Assembly (NCBI GenBank): GCA_003486385.1 | Contig: DNFT01000022.1 | Location: forward strand, 1 to 19,244 | DNA: 19,244 bases | Direction of reading: 5' to 3' | Source: Eubacterium sp. | Lineage (GTDB): Bacteria > Bacillota > Clostridia > Lachnospirales > Lachnospiraceae | In this document: positions 6,533-14,572 of the stretch, in pieces | Numbering within the stretch: position 1 is the first letter of the stretch | Layout: the number at the start of each line of letters is the position of its first letter | The notes under the pieces: model-generated | What the model was told of the DNA's origin: nothing | Databases searched by the model: none | What the model saw: only the letters and a program-made list of their open reading frames with translations | Made by a program: the position numbers and the translations under genes

Positions 6533-7518
6533 CTGCTCCTTCTGCCTCCCCCTTTTGCCAGTATAAAATATGCTGTCATAAACAGTGTTCCCAGCATCAT
6601 GGCTATGAGGCAGCACCCGATTGCACTTCTTGAAAACATAAGCAGCATACCTTTAAGGCTCATCCCTGACATAGTCCGCGCCATTATCTCAAGACACACT
6701 ATGGCACACAGGAAAATCACGATAAGCCTTATCCGCGCCTCACGGTATATTTCCTCCAATTTTTTTGTATTATCCAGCTGCTCTGTTAAAAGACTCCTGC
6801 ACTGCATGGTTATTTCGCGATAATTTGCATTATTTCTCGATGAAATTTCCAGATTGCGTATCAGTGTCTTAAAAAATGCATGCTCAATCCTGCTTTCAAG
6901 CTGTCCAAGTGCCACGGCTCCCTGCAGCCCGCTCTTTACCATTGTGACGGTATGCCACAGCTCATCATGAATTGGCCCTGCTGTCATTGCAGCAGCCTTT
7001 TCAAGTATGTATATGATATCATCCGACTCCGCCGCACAGCTCTCAATAGAATTTACCAGAGTCAAAAGCTGCTCTTCCTCCCTGCGATAGCGGTAATTGC
7101 GAAGCAGTGAGAAGAATATCTCACCAGCAACCCATGGAACTGCCGCTGCCGGAATGCCGTAATATATATTTCCCGATATAAAACCTGTCAGCACGTATGC
7201 AGCTACGGATAACATCAGCATGATAAGCATATACAACTCAGGTGTAAGTCCTGGCAGAATACTGCCCACACCACTGTACTCAATATTATCCGAAATATGG
7301 GCAATCGGTCCTCTCCTGCCCATATTCCCGTATAGTGCCGCAAGCTTCCTTCCAACCTCCTCGCGGCACCCGGACAGGCTGTTTACCCTGTCATACAGCT
7401 CGTTTACCGTAAGCTTTATGGAATTAGTTTTTTGCACATACAGCATAGCCCGGTACGATAACAGCAAAAGCACTGCAAAAAGCAGAATATGAGCGCCCGA
7501 AAAGCAATACCAAATCAC
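6529..7518 (-). CDS. TadB-like pilus inner-membrane platform protein (GTG start)
   Basis: 329 residues: an N-terminal membrane helix (HILLFAVLLLLSY), a central hydrophobic pair (about residues 85-125), a GspF/TadB-like cytoplasmic domain around LLTLVNSIESCAAESDDIIYILEKAA, and two C-terminal membrane helices (RLIVIFLCAIVCLEIM and IGCCLIAMMLGTLFMTAYFIL). It is the expected partner of TadC in the platform that couples ATPase strokes to pilin extraction. The start is GTG at 7518, 18 nt after the ATPase stop. Only a weak GGAT lies 9 nt upstream; the last codons of the ATPase gene contain GAGGGAGGG about 20 nt upstream. The 3' end overlaps the TadC start by 4 bp. Confidence 0.8.
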   Translation of the reverse strand: MIWYCFSGAHILLFAVLLLLSYRAMLYVQKTNSIKLTVNELYDRVNSLSGCREEVGRKLAALYGNMGRRGPIAHISDNIEYSGVGSILPGLTPELYMLIMLMLSVAAYVLTGFISGNIYYGIPAAAVPWVAGEIFFSLLRNYRYRREEEQLLTLVNSIESCAAESDDIIYILEKAAAMTAGPIHDELWHTVTMVKSGLQGAVALGQLESRIEHAFFKTLIRNLEISSRNNANYREITMQCRSLLTEQLDNTKKLEEIYREARIRLIVIFLCAIVCLEIMARTMSGMSLKGMLLMFSRSAIGCCLIAMMLGTLFMTAYFILAKGGGRRSR

Positions 7519-7536
7519 CTTTGAAGCATCCGTAGA

Positions 7537-8733
7537 CTATCCCTCCCTCGCATATATTGTAGTAAATTCCATCTCCTTTTTCTCATCAGACCACTCCATC
7601 CCCGTAATTGTATCAATTTTATATTTTTTCAGAAAAATACAGTTTTTGAGGGAACGCAGCATGAACAGAATCTCCTCCGATGAGTGGGAGCTGCTTCGTT
7701 TGACATAGTCCACAAGCCTGAAATAAGCATCCTTTGGTGAATTGGCATGGATGGAGGCATAGCATATTGCGCCCGTATGGACTGCATAGAGAAAGTCCTT
7801 CGCCTCCCCGCCCTTTATCTCGCCTATCATATAGACATCAGAATCTACGAGAAGACCGTTTCTTGCAATATCCTCAAGTGAGTAATTAATCTTTCCATCT
7901 CCTCTGTTCTCTACAATATGATAAGAAAAGAACTCACGCGGTCTCATCGAAAACAGCTCCTCCGCCTCCTGCACACAGAAGATTGAATACCGCTCCGGTA
8001 TAGCCTCTAGCATGGCATTCATTAGTGTTGTCTTGCCCGCCGAACCTGCACCGCACAGCAGGAATGATTCCCCTGCCGCAATCTTTTCGTTGAGCATTAC
8101 GGCAAGCTCTGCCGGCAGCATTCCCTCCTCAACAAGCCTTGGGAAAAGCTTCTTTCTCCTGGCATGCTTTCTTATATGAAGCATGGGAGCCGCCCCCGAC
8201 AGCACGAACCTTGTTGAAAGATTGAACCTCAGTATCCAGTCCTTCTGGCTCTTGTCGGTAAATATGCTTATCGCATTATTATTTCCCATGTTCACCTTAT
8301 TTTTCAGGGCAACTCTCTCTATGAAGCGCTCATAATCCTCACTGCTGTCGAACTTCACTCCCGAAAGCACCCTCACCCCGCGCCGCTTCACATATACATG
8401 CCCTGCGTCGATTATCCTTATGTCCGATATGTCCGGATCTGCGATAAGTCCGTCTATGATATAGTAGCTCCACACAAACCTTGAAAACTGCTCATATATA
8501 TGTTCAAGCTGCATCGGTGTGACCTTATAGGTATTCTTTATATACTGCTTAACCTCCTCCGCAAAGGTCTCCCTGCTTATCTCACCCCTTTCACACATAT
8601 TAAATCTTGCAACATTAAAACCTGAGGTAACGTGATCCACAACCGCCTTCACAATCTCACTCTCCGTAAGACCCGCCGTGGAATCTCCAACTCTGTTACC
8701 TGACAGCACACCTTCAGGTGCCGAAAAAATCAT
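7537..8733 (-). CDS. CpaF/TadA-like pilus assembly ATPase
   Basis: 398 residues of the type II/IV secretion ATPase superfamily, the cytoplasmic motor for pilus assembly. Visible motifs are a Walker A (GAGSAGKTT, about residues 228-236), a Walker B-like stretch (VYMIGEIKGGEAKD, about 300-313), the His box ASIHANSPKDA (His329), and the pre-domain arginine segment LHIRKHARR (about 186-193). The N-terminal half has the CpaF-like ISDIRIIDAGHVYVKRRG region. The motor is divergent: the usual L-R-M-R-P-D-R before the Walker B reads LLVDSDV, and the usual GE-V-R-G reads GEIKG, so arginines common in CpaF are missing or conservatively replaced. The start is certain: AGGAGG lies 5 nt before the ATG. It is the first gene of the pilus operon, behind a sigma-A promoter at 8870-8842. 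Confidence 0.88.
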   Translation of the reverse strand: MIFSAPEGVLSGNRVGDSTAGLTESEIVKAVVDHVTSGFNVARFNMCERGEISRETFAEEVKQYIKNTYKVTPMQLEHIYEQFSRFVWSYYIIDGLIADPDISDIRIIDAGHVYVKRRGVRVLSGVKFDSSEDYERFIERVALKNKVNMGNNNAISIFTDKSQKDWILRFNLSTRFVLSGAAPMLHIRKHARRKKLFPRLVEEGMLPAELAVMLNEKIAAGESFLLCGAGSAGKTTLMNAMLEAIPERYSIFCVQEAEELFSMRPREFFSYHIVENRGDGKINYSLEDIARNGLLVDSDVYMIGEIKGGEAKDFLYAVHTGAICYASIHANSPKDAYFRLVDYVKRSSSHSSEEILFMLRSLKNCIFLKKYKIDTITGMEWSDEKKEMEFTTIYAREG

Positions 8734-8841
8734 GTATACCTCCTCTCACAATCATACAAATGGGTAACTACCTGATTACCGGTAAAAAGAAAAATTTCAT
8801 GAAATGTATTTAAGAAAAGCTTGATATCAGCTTCGATACTC

Positions 8842-8870
8842 ATTATATTTATAGCGAAACGCAAAGTCAA
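8842..8870 (-). promoter_or_regulatory. Sigma-A promoter of the pilus operon
   Basis: On the minus strand, TTGACT (8870-8865) and a perfect TATAAT (8847-8842) are separated by 17 nt. Transcription would start near 8835, leaving an untranslated leader of about 100 nt before the ATPase start at 8733. Confidence 0.8.
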
Positions 8871-8890
8871 GTATCTTTTGCGAAAATAGT

Positions 8891-8919
8891 TTGCAGTTTT
8901 ACATATTTTAAGCTAGAAT
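8891..8919 (+). promoter_or_regulatory. Sigma-A promoter of mutS2
   Basis: TTGCAG (8891-8896) and TAGAAT (8914-8919) are separated by 17 nt, about 38 nt before the mutS2 start. The promoter faces away from the pilus promoter, whose -35 ends 20 bp to the left. Confidence 0.65.
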
Positions 8920-8956
8920 GTAAGTAATACATACATTGAGGGAGTTAATATTAGTT

Positions 8957-11332
8957 ATGAATGAAAAAGCATTAAGGATTCTTGAATACACCAAGATTAT
9001 AGATATGCTGTCGGAACAGGCAGCCTCCGATATGGGAAAAGAGCTGTGCCGTAAGCTCGCACCTATGACGGATATAGAAGCGATACGAAAAGCACAGAGG
9101 GAAACCTCTGATGCACTTTTCAGAATAGTAAAAAAGGGCGGTGTGTCCTTTTCAGGTCTTAAGGACGTCGGCATGTCCCTTAAGCGGCTTGAAATAGGTG
9201 CAAGCCTCGGCATGAGTGAGCTGCTTGCGCTCTCATCAATGCTAAGTACAGCCAATCGTGTAAAGACCTACGGCAGACGCGAGACTGATGATGACTCCCG
9301 TGACTGCCTTGATACAATGTTCGAGGCAATCGAACCACTCACATCACTCAACCGCGAAATTAACCGCTGTATAATTTCAGACGAAGAGATGGCGGACGAT
9401 GCCAGTGCAAAGCTTAAGGATATCAGAAGGCATATCCGCATTGCCAATGACAAGATCCACTCAGAGCTTAACTCCATGGTAGGTGGTCAGCGCACCTACT
9501 TACAGGACGCTGTTGTGACAACAAGAGCCGGACGCTACTGTATCCCTGTGAAGGCAGAATACCGCTCTCAGGTTCCGGGCATGATCCATGACCAGTCCTC
9601 CTCAGGCTCAACGCTCTTTATAGAGCCTATGGCGGTTGTAAAGCTCAACAATGAGCTTCGTGAGCTTGAGCTTAAGGAGCTTGAAGAAATCAATGTAATA
9701 CTTGCCAGCTTAAGCGAACAGGCAGCCCAGTACATTGACAGCCTGCATGCAGATCTTAAGGTCTTAACCCAGCTTGATTTTATTTTTGCGCGCGCCAATC
9801 TTTCAAAACGGTACAATGGCAGCGAACCTGTAATGAATGAGAACGGCTACATCAATATTAAAAAAGGACGTCATCCTCTTATTGATGCAAAAAAGGTTGT
9901 TCCTATAGACGTATATCTTGGAAAGGATTTCAATCTTCTTGTAATCACCGGGCCTAATACCGGTGGTAAGACCGTCACACTGAAAACCATCGGGCTTTTT
10001 ACGCTCATGGGACAGGCAGGGCTTCACATTCCTGCCTTCGACGGTTCAGAGTTATCTGTATTTAATGAAGTATTTGCCGACATAGGCGATGAGCAGAGCA
10101 TTGAGCAGAGCCTCTCCACCTTCTCATCACACATGACACATATCGTTGACATTTTAGGCAGGGCAGACTACAGAAGTCTTGTCCTTTTTGATGAGCTATG
10201 CGCCGGAACAGACCCGACAGAGGGTGCAGCACTTGCCATATCAATTTTACAGGACTTGCACAAGCGCAGGGTCACATGTGCCGCCACAACCCACTACAGT
10301 GAGATTAAGGTGTATGCACTCTCAACTCCCGGTGTGGTAAACGCCTGCTGTGAATTTGACGTCAACACGCTCTCCCCTACCTACAGATTGTTAGTCGGTA
10401 TCCCGGGAAAGAGTAATGCATTCGCCATTTCAGGTAAGCTTGGACTCCCTTCCTATATCATCGAAAATGCGAAATCACAGATTGGAGCCAACGACAAGGC
10501 ATTTGAAGACCTTTTAGCAAATCTTGAGGAGAGCCGTGTCACTATCGAACGTGAACGCGAGGAAATATCCTCCTACAAAGCTGAGGTTGCCAGCCTTAAG
10601 CAGGCACTTGAGGCTAAGCAGGAGCGTCTTGATGAGCGCTCCGATAAGATAATACGCCGTGCAAACGAGGAAGCCGCCGACATCCTGCGCGACGCCAAGG
10701 AATACGCCGATGAGGTTATCCGCAAGTTCAACAAGTATGAGCGACAGGGAGTGTCCGCGGCAGAGATGGAGAAGGACAGAAAAGCGGCAAGAGAAAAATT
10801 AGATTCCGTATCAGGAAAGCTTGCCATTAAAAATACCCCTAAGACATCCGGAAAGAATTATTCCGCAAAAGATTTCCACATAGGTGACCGTGTAAAGGTT
10901 CTCAGCATGAACCTTGAGGGCACTGTCCACACACTGCCTGATGCCAAGGGCAACTTGAGTGTAACAATGGGAATATTAAACTCACAGGTCAATATAAAGG
11001 ATCTTCTTATTCTTGAGGACAATAACAAGATTTCTGCCAAAAAGGGAATGGGCGGTTCAGGAGCACTCAAGGCCTCCAAGACCTTCTCACTCTCAAGCGA
11101 AATCAACCTTATAGGAATGACCGTTGACGAGGCGATAGCACATCTGGATAAATACCTGGATGACGCATATCTGTCACATATCCCTTCTGTGCGGATCGTT
11201 CACGGCAAGGGCTCAGGTGCTCTCAGAAATGCTGTCCAGAACCATTTAAAACGCCAGAAATATATAAAATCATACCGGCTTGGAACCTTCGGCGAGGGTG
11301 ATGCCGGTGTCACCATAGCAGAGTTCAAATAG
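8957..11332 (+). CDS. mutS2: MutS2 ATPase/endonuclease with Smr domain
   Basis: A 791-residue MutS2. This family suppresses recombination in some bacteria and, in B. subtilis, acts on collided ribosomes. Domains in order: a MutS-like lever/clamp region (1-320), an ABC-type ATPase with Walker A GPNTGGKT (about 332-339) and Walker B LVLFDELCAGTDPTEG (about 408-423), a long charged coiled coil (about 505-615), a small KOW-like region (FHIGDRVKVLSMNLEGTV, about 640-657) and a C-terminal Smr domain with HGKGSGALR (about 749-757), the usual nuclease motif. Length and motif order are normal. The frame also opens from a TTG at 8936, but the ATG at 8957 gives the usual MNEKALRILEY start. GAGGGAG lies 12 nt upstream, a somewhat long spacing. 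A two-component pair follows 32 bp downstream and may be co-transcribed. Confidence 0.95.
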   Translation: MNEKALRILEYTKIIDMLSEQAASDMGKELCRKLAPMTDIEAIRKAQRETSDALFRIVKKGGVSFSGLKDVGMSLKRLEIGASLGMSELLALSSMLSTANRVKTYGRRETDDDSRDCLDTMFEAIEPLTSLNREINRCIISDEEMADDASAKLKDIRRHIRIANDKIHSELNSMVGGQRTYLQDAVVTTRAGRYCIPVKAEYRSQVPGMIHDQSSSGSTLFIEPMAVVKLNNELRELELKELEEINVILASLSEQAAQYIDSLHADLKVLTQLDFIFARANLSKRYNGSEPVMNENGYINIKKGRHPLIDAKKVVPIDVYLGKDFNLLVITGPNTGGKTVTLKTIGLFTLMGQAGLHIPAFDGSELSVFNEVFADIGDEQSIEQSLSTFSSHMTHIVDILGRADYRSLVLFDELCAGTDPTEGAALAISILQDLHKRRVTCAATTHYSEIKVYALSTPGVVNACCEFDVNTLSPTYRLLVGIPGKSNAFAISGKLGLPSYIIENAKSQIGANDKAFEDLLANLEESRVTIEREREEISSYKAEVASLKQALEAKQERLDERSDKIIRRANEEAADILRDAKEYADEVIRKFNKYERQGVSAAEMEKDRKAAREKLDSVSGKLAIKNTPKTSGKNYSAKDFHIGDRVKVLSMNLEGTVHTLPDAKGNLSVTMGILNSQVNIKDLLILEDNNKISAKKGMGGSGALKASKTFSLSSEINLIGMTVDEAIAHLDKYLDDAYLSHIPSVRIVHGKGSGALRNAVQNHLKRQKYIKSYRLGTFGEGDAGVTIAEFK

Positions 11333-11352
11333 GTGTTCTTCAGCTCATAACA

Positions 11353-11364
11353 GGAGGTGCCTCC
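11353..11364 (+). promoter_or_regulatory. Ribosome binding site inside a short inverted repeat
   Basis: The GGAGG that serves the response regulator gene is immediately followed by its own complement, GGAGGTGCCTCC, right up to the ATG. A 4-bp GGAG/CTCC stem with a GTGC loop would hide the site. The stem is short, so any effect on translation is speculative. Confidence 0.35.
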
Positions 11365-12081
11365 ATGGCAAAACAAAAAATACTTATCGTTGACGATGAT
11401 AACAATATAGCAGAGCTCATATCACTGTACCTTATGAAGGAATGCTTCGACACCATGATAGTTGAGGACGGTGAGAAGGCTCTTGAACAGTTCGGACAAT
11501 TCCAGCCCAACCTTATTCTTCTTGACCTTATGCTTCCGGGAATAGACGGCTATCAGGTATGCCGTGAGATAAGGCGTACCTCCAATGTGCCTATAATCAT
11601 GCTTTCCGCTAAAGGTGAGGTCTTTGATAAAGTGCTCGGACTCGAGCTTGGTGCTGACGATTATATTATAAAACCATTTGACTCAAAGGAGCTTGTCGCA
11701 AGAGTGAAAGCGGTGTTAAGACGTACACAGACCCAGGCGGCATCACTTGCGGCTGCACTGCCATCTGAAAATCTCGGTGAGTATGTCGAATATCCTGACC
11801 TGCTCATCAACCTAACAAACTATTCAGTGATATACAAGGGGCAGAACGTGGATATGCCGCCTAAAGAACTTGAGCTTCTATACTTTCTCGCCTCATCGCC
11901 TAATCAGGTGTTCACGAGAGAACAGCTCTTAGACCATATATGGGGCTATGAGTATGTCGGAGATACGCGTACGGTCGACGTACATATAAAGCGCATCCGC
12001 GAAAAAATACACGATAACGAATACTGGAGTATCAGCACGGTCTGGAGCATAGGCTACAAGTTCGGGGTCAAAAGGGCATGA
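11365..12081 (+). CDS. OmpR/PhoB-family response regulator
   Basis: A 238-residue transcription regulator. The N-terminal receiver domain shows the acidic pocket (Asp10-12), phospho-acceptor Asp54 in ILLDLMLPGIDG, Ser81 in MLSAK and the conserved Lys in IIKPF. A linker rich in Ala (about 122-135) leads to a C-terminal winged helix (about 140-236) with the typical ELELLYFLASSPNQVFTREQLLDHIWGYEY and RTVDVHIKRIREKI. Phosphorylation by the adjacent kinase should control DNA binding. The target genes cannot be inferred; the receiver and wing resemble the PhoP/WalR branch. The start is fixed by GGAGG 7 nt upstream. Its stop codon overlaps the kinase start as ATGA, so the pair is translationally coupled. 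Confidence 0.92.
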   Translation: MAKQKILIVDDDNNIAELISLYLMKECFDTMIVEDGEKALEQFGQFQPNLILLDLMLPGIDGYQVCREIRRTSNVPIIMLSAKGEVFDKVLGLELGADDYIIKPFDSKELVARVKAVLRRTQTQAASLAAALPSENLGEYVEYPDLLINLTNYSVIYKGQNVDMPPKELELLYFLASSPNQVFTREQLLDHIWGYEYVGDTRTVDVHIKRIREKIHDNEYWSISTVWSIGYKFGVKRA

Positions 12082-13481
12082 GAAGAAAAATGTTTGTAAG
12101 GCTGCTAATCGAATATCTCATTTTTGCTGTGGCAAGCTTTCTTACCATATCAATATGTATTCCGCAAATGGTATATAACCACACTGTAAAGAATGAGTCC
12201 GCAGCCATGTACCGTCAGGCGACCTACATCGCCTCCTCATACGGCAGCAGCATCATCAATGGCGATGCCTCTGCCGTACAGTCTGCCACTGCACAGCTCT
12301 CCGGTATTGACCGCTATCTGCAATGCGAGATAATGATTGTAGAAAAAAATGGGCAAATTGTTGCCGACACCTACGGAAGAACAGGAACGATAGAAGGCTT
12401 CGACCCTTCCGTAAGCGGAAATAAATATTATTTCACAGGTGATTTCTTCGGAGCCTTCGACCATGACACACTGACAGTAATAGCACCAATCAATTCACAG
12501 TACACGCTTCGCGGCTATGTGCTTATCCACAAGGCTGTTGATCAGCTTGCTTCCGATGGCAACACCATATTCAACTATAATTATATCACTATGATTATAA
12601 TTCTGGTGTACTCGGCCGTCTTTATACTGCTGTACCTGTTCAGGATATATCTTCCAATCAAGAGGCTGACTAAGCTTACTCACGGCTACGCTGAGGGCAA
12701 TATGTCGGCGCGCGCTGAATTTAACCGCATGGATGAACTTGGACAGCTTGCCAATTCACTTGACTTCATGGCAGGTGAAATTGAAAAGCTTAATGACTAC
12801 CAGAATAAGTTCATAGCCAACGTCTCCCATGACTTCCGCTCCCCACTCACCTCGATAAAGGGCTATCTTGAGGCGATGCTGGACGGAACCATTTCGCCGG
12901 AGATGTATGAAAAATATCTCAACATTGTGCTTTTTGAAACAGAACGTCTTAATAAGCTTACCATAAGTCTTCTTACGCTGAACAATATGAGTCAGGGAAT
13001 GATGCTTGATATAAGCAGTTTTGACATAAACGAGATAATCCGCAAAACTATTCTCACATTTGAAGGTGTGTGTGCACAGAAAAAAATAAAGTTTAACCTC
13101 ACCTTCTCCGACAAGAACACCTATGTGGACGCCGACTACGGAAAAATACAACAGGTAATATATAACCTCATTGACAATGCTATAAAATTCAGCAACAATA
13201 ATTCCTTTATCAACATTTCAACCTACGAAAAAGGCGGGAAGATTTTTATATCCGTAAAAGATTTCGGTATTGGCATTCCTAAAGATAATATAGAAAAAAT
13301 CTGGGACCGCTTCTACAAATCTGATTTGTCCAGAGGCAAAGATAAAAAAGGGACGGGACTTGGTTTATCTATAGTTAAAGAAATAGTTAACGCTCATAAA
13401 ACTACAATAGATGTAATAAGTACAGAGGGAACAGGAACTGAATTTATCTTTTCTCTCCCAAAAACAAAAGTCGAGGATTAA
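12078..13481 (+). CDS. Membrane sensor histidine kinase
   Basis: 467 residues. Two membrane helices (about 8-30 and 171-190) enclose an extracytoplasmic sensing domain of about 140 residues. HAMP (about 191-243), the dimerisation/phospho-acceptor helix with His251 in FIANVSHDFRSPLTSIKGYL, and a HATPase_c domain follow. The ATPase domain has an N box (QVIYNLIDNAIKFS, 359-372), G1 DFGIGIP (395-401) and G2 GTGLGLSIVKEI (425-436). All catalytic boxes are intact. The H box has Phe where Leu is usual in SHELRSPL, which is common in Firmicutes. It pairs with the overlapping upstream response regulator. The sensor domain gives no recognisable ligand motif. Confidence 0.93.
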   Translation: MRRKMFVRLLIEYLIFAVASFLTISICIPQMVYNHTVKNESAAMYRQATYIASSYGSSIINGDASAVQSATAQLSGIDRYLQCEIMIVEKNGQIVADTYGRTGTIEGFDPSVSGNKYYFTGDFFGAFDHDTLTVIAPINSQYTLRGYVLIHKAVDQLASDGNTIFNYNYITMIIILVYSAVFILLYLFRIYLPIKRLTKLTHGYAEGNMSARAEFNRMDELGQLANSLDFMAGEIEKLNDYQNKFIANVSHDFRSPLTSIKGYLEAMLDGTISPEMYEKYLNIVLFETERLNKLTISLLTLNNMSQGMMLDISSFDINEIIRKTILTFEGVCAQKKIKFNLTFSDKNTYVDADYGKIQQVIYNLIDNAIKFSNNNSFINISTYEKGGKIFISVKDFGIGIPKDNIEKIWDRFYKSDLSRGKDKKGTGLGLSIVKEIVNAHKTTIDVISTEGTGTEFIFSLPKTKVED

Positions 13482-13489
13482 GATAAGGT

Positions 13490-13512
13490 GCGCCTGTCAG
13501 ACAGACAGGTGC
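13490..13512 (+). terminator. Hairpin after the histidine kinase gene
   Basis: GCGCCTGTC (13490-13498), loop AGACA and GACAGGTGC (13504-13512) make a 9-bp stem with one G-U pair, 9 nt after the kinase stop. It lacks a clean U tract on either strand, so it may be a weak or bidirectional terminator between convergent genes. Confidence 0.4.
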
Positions 13513-13587
13513 ATATTACTCATCACTCCCCGGCTTTAAATATTTTACTCAATTCCCAAAAAAATCATAATTTCTATCTGCACGCCG

Positions 13588-14082
13588 CTAATTCCAGTCA
13601 AATGTCCTCGGTTTTCCTTCCAGTCTCATACCCTCAAAATTATTCTGTCTCAATGCCTCGTAAAGAACAATTGCAACTGAATTAGACAGATTGAGCGAAC
13701 GCGTATCCCCTATCATAGGAATCCGGATTGAAGTCTCAGGATACCTCTGAAGAATTGACTCCGGAATTCCGGCACTCTCTTTTCCGAACATAATATATGC
13801 ATTCTCATCATAATGCACATGCGTATATACATTCTTCGCCTTGGTTGTCGCCATGTACAGTCTCGCACCGGGATTCTTCTCCATAAAATCGTCAAAGTCA
13901 TCATACACTGTCACATCAAGGTCAGGCCAATAATCAAGCCCTGCCCTCTTTAACATTTTATCATTTATCTGAAATCCCAATGGTCCGATAAGGTGCAGCC
14001 TGCTACCCGTGGCTACACAGGTTCTTCCGATATTTCCTGTATTCGCGGGCATTTCCGGCTCATGAAGAACAATATTCATCAT
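13588..14082 (-). CDS. trmL: tRNA (cytidine(34)-2'-O)-methyltransferase TrmL
   Basis: A 164-residue SPOUT-fold methyltransferase, predicted to methylate the wobble ribose of tRNA-Leu species using S-adenosylmethionine. The family's signatures are all present: MNIVLHEPEMPANTGNIGRTC near the N terminus, LIGPLGF and LDYWPDL, MFGKESAGIPE and the knot motif IPMIGDTRSLNLSNSVAIVLYEALRQ. The length matches TrmL (about 155-165). The frame opens at 14115, overlapping the upstream gene. The ATG at 14082 has GAGGA 8 nt upstream and is chosen; a second ATG follows immediately. It is the last gene of an apparent operon behind the CheX-like gene. Confidence 0.92.
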   Translation of the reverse strand: MMNIVLHEPEMPANTGNIGRTCVATGSRLHLIGPLGFQINDKMLKRAGLDYWPDLDVTVYDDFDDFMEKNPGARLYMATTKAKNVYTHVHYDENAYIMFGKESAGIPESILQRYPETSIRIPMIGDTRSLNLSNSVAIVLYEALRQNNFEGMRLEGKPRTFDWN

Positions 14083-14086
14083 ATTA

Positions 14087-14560
14087 CTAATCCTCTTTCT
14101 TAATTGAAATATCAAGCTCTATCGTCCTGTCAGAGTCATAGCTCAACGGAACGCATATATTTTTGGCATGGGCGCTTGAGAGCTTGAAGCTTCCCTGTAT
14201 GATGCTTGGCGGTGTTATATCGACGATAATGCCCTTGGTCGACAAAACGGTTGCCGCATTTCCGAATATCATATTTCCCAGCTCGCTTAAGGCACTGAGT
14301 GATATTTCATCAAGCTTTTCTATCGTCATAAAACACATTCTGGAGGCAATATCACATGCCACCTCCTTAGGCATAGCAAGCAGCACAAGTCCACGCAGCT
14401 GACCTGTTATTCCTATATTAACCACTACCGTCTCATTTTCAAACTCTGTCTGTTTTACATAAGGTCGTCCTATGCTTAGATTCATCTGGCACACATCCTT
14501 CATGACCTGAGCTGCCGCCTTAAGGAATACATTTATATATTCAACATTTATATCTGCCAT
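14087..14560 (-). CDS. CheX-like chemotaxis phosphatase
   Basis: A 157-residue protein of the CheX/CheC phosphatase fold, a family that removes phosphate from CheY-type response regulators. The E-x-x-N active-site motif is intact in ALSELGNMIFGNAATVLS (about Glu93 and Asn96). The N-terminal NVEYINVFLKAAAQVMKDV and the C-terminal VPLSYDSDRTIELDISIKK strands fit the family. An ATG at 14566 abuts the GGAGG with no spacing; the ATG at 14560 has a 6-nt spacing and is the likely start. The stop of the upstream gene is only 12 nt away and its Shine-Dalgarno follows that stop, pointing to coupling. No other chemotaxis or flagellar gene is in the window, so its response-regulator partner is unknown. 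Confidence 0.85.
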   Translation of the reverse strand: MADINVEYINVFLKAAAQVMKDVCQMNLSIGRPYVKQTEFENETVVVNIGITGQLRGLVLLAMPKEVACDIASRMCFMTIEKLDEISLSALSELGNMIFGNAATVLSTKGIIVDITPPSIIQGSFKLSSAHAKNICVPLSYDSDRTIELDISIKKED

Positions 14561-14572
14561 ATCCATCCTCCT

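Larger units (their letters stand above)
8734..8956. other. Divergent intergenic region between the pilus operon and mutS2
   Basis: A 223-bp region with back-to-back promoters for the pilus operon (minus) and mutS2 (plus). The pilus-side leader, about 100 nt, contains several inverted repeats: GGTAA/TTACC (8763-8780), a 12-bp perfect palindrome ATTTCATGAAAT (8794-8805) and AAGCT/AGCTT flanking TGATATC (8817-8833). These could be operators or RNA structure. Confidence 0.6.

Noticed and set aside
3048..8733. Reading the pilus operon as a competence or type II secretion system
   Set aside because: Two separate short platform proteins (TadB and TadC), a Flp-type pilin, a SAF protein and a short TadV-type peptidase fit a Tad locus; competence operons have a single ComGB-like protein and ComGC-type pilins.
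12756..13151. A 131-codon minus-strand open frame inside the histidine kinase
   Set aside because: It is opposite the phospho-acceptor and ATPase regions of an intact kinase and lacks its own ribosome binding site.
13488..13685. A 65-codon plus-strand open frame after the kinase
   Set aside because: It spans the intergenic hairpin and the reverse of the conserved TrmL C terminus and has no ribosome binding site.
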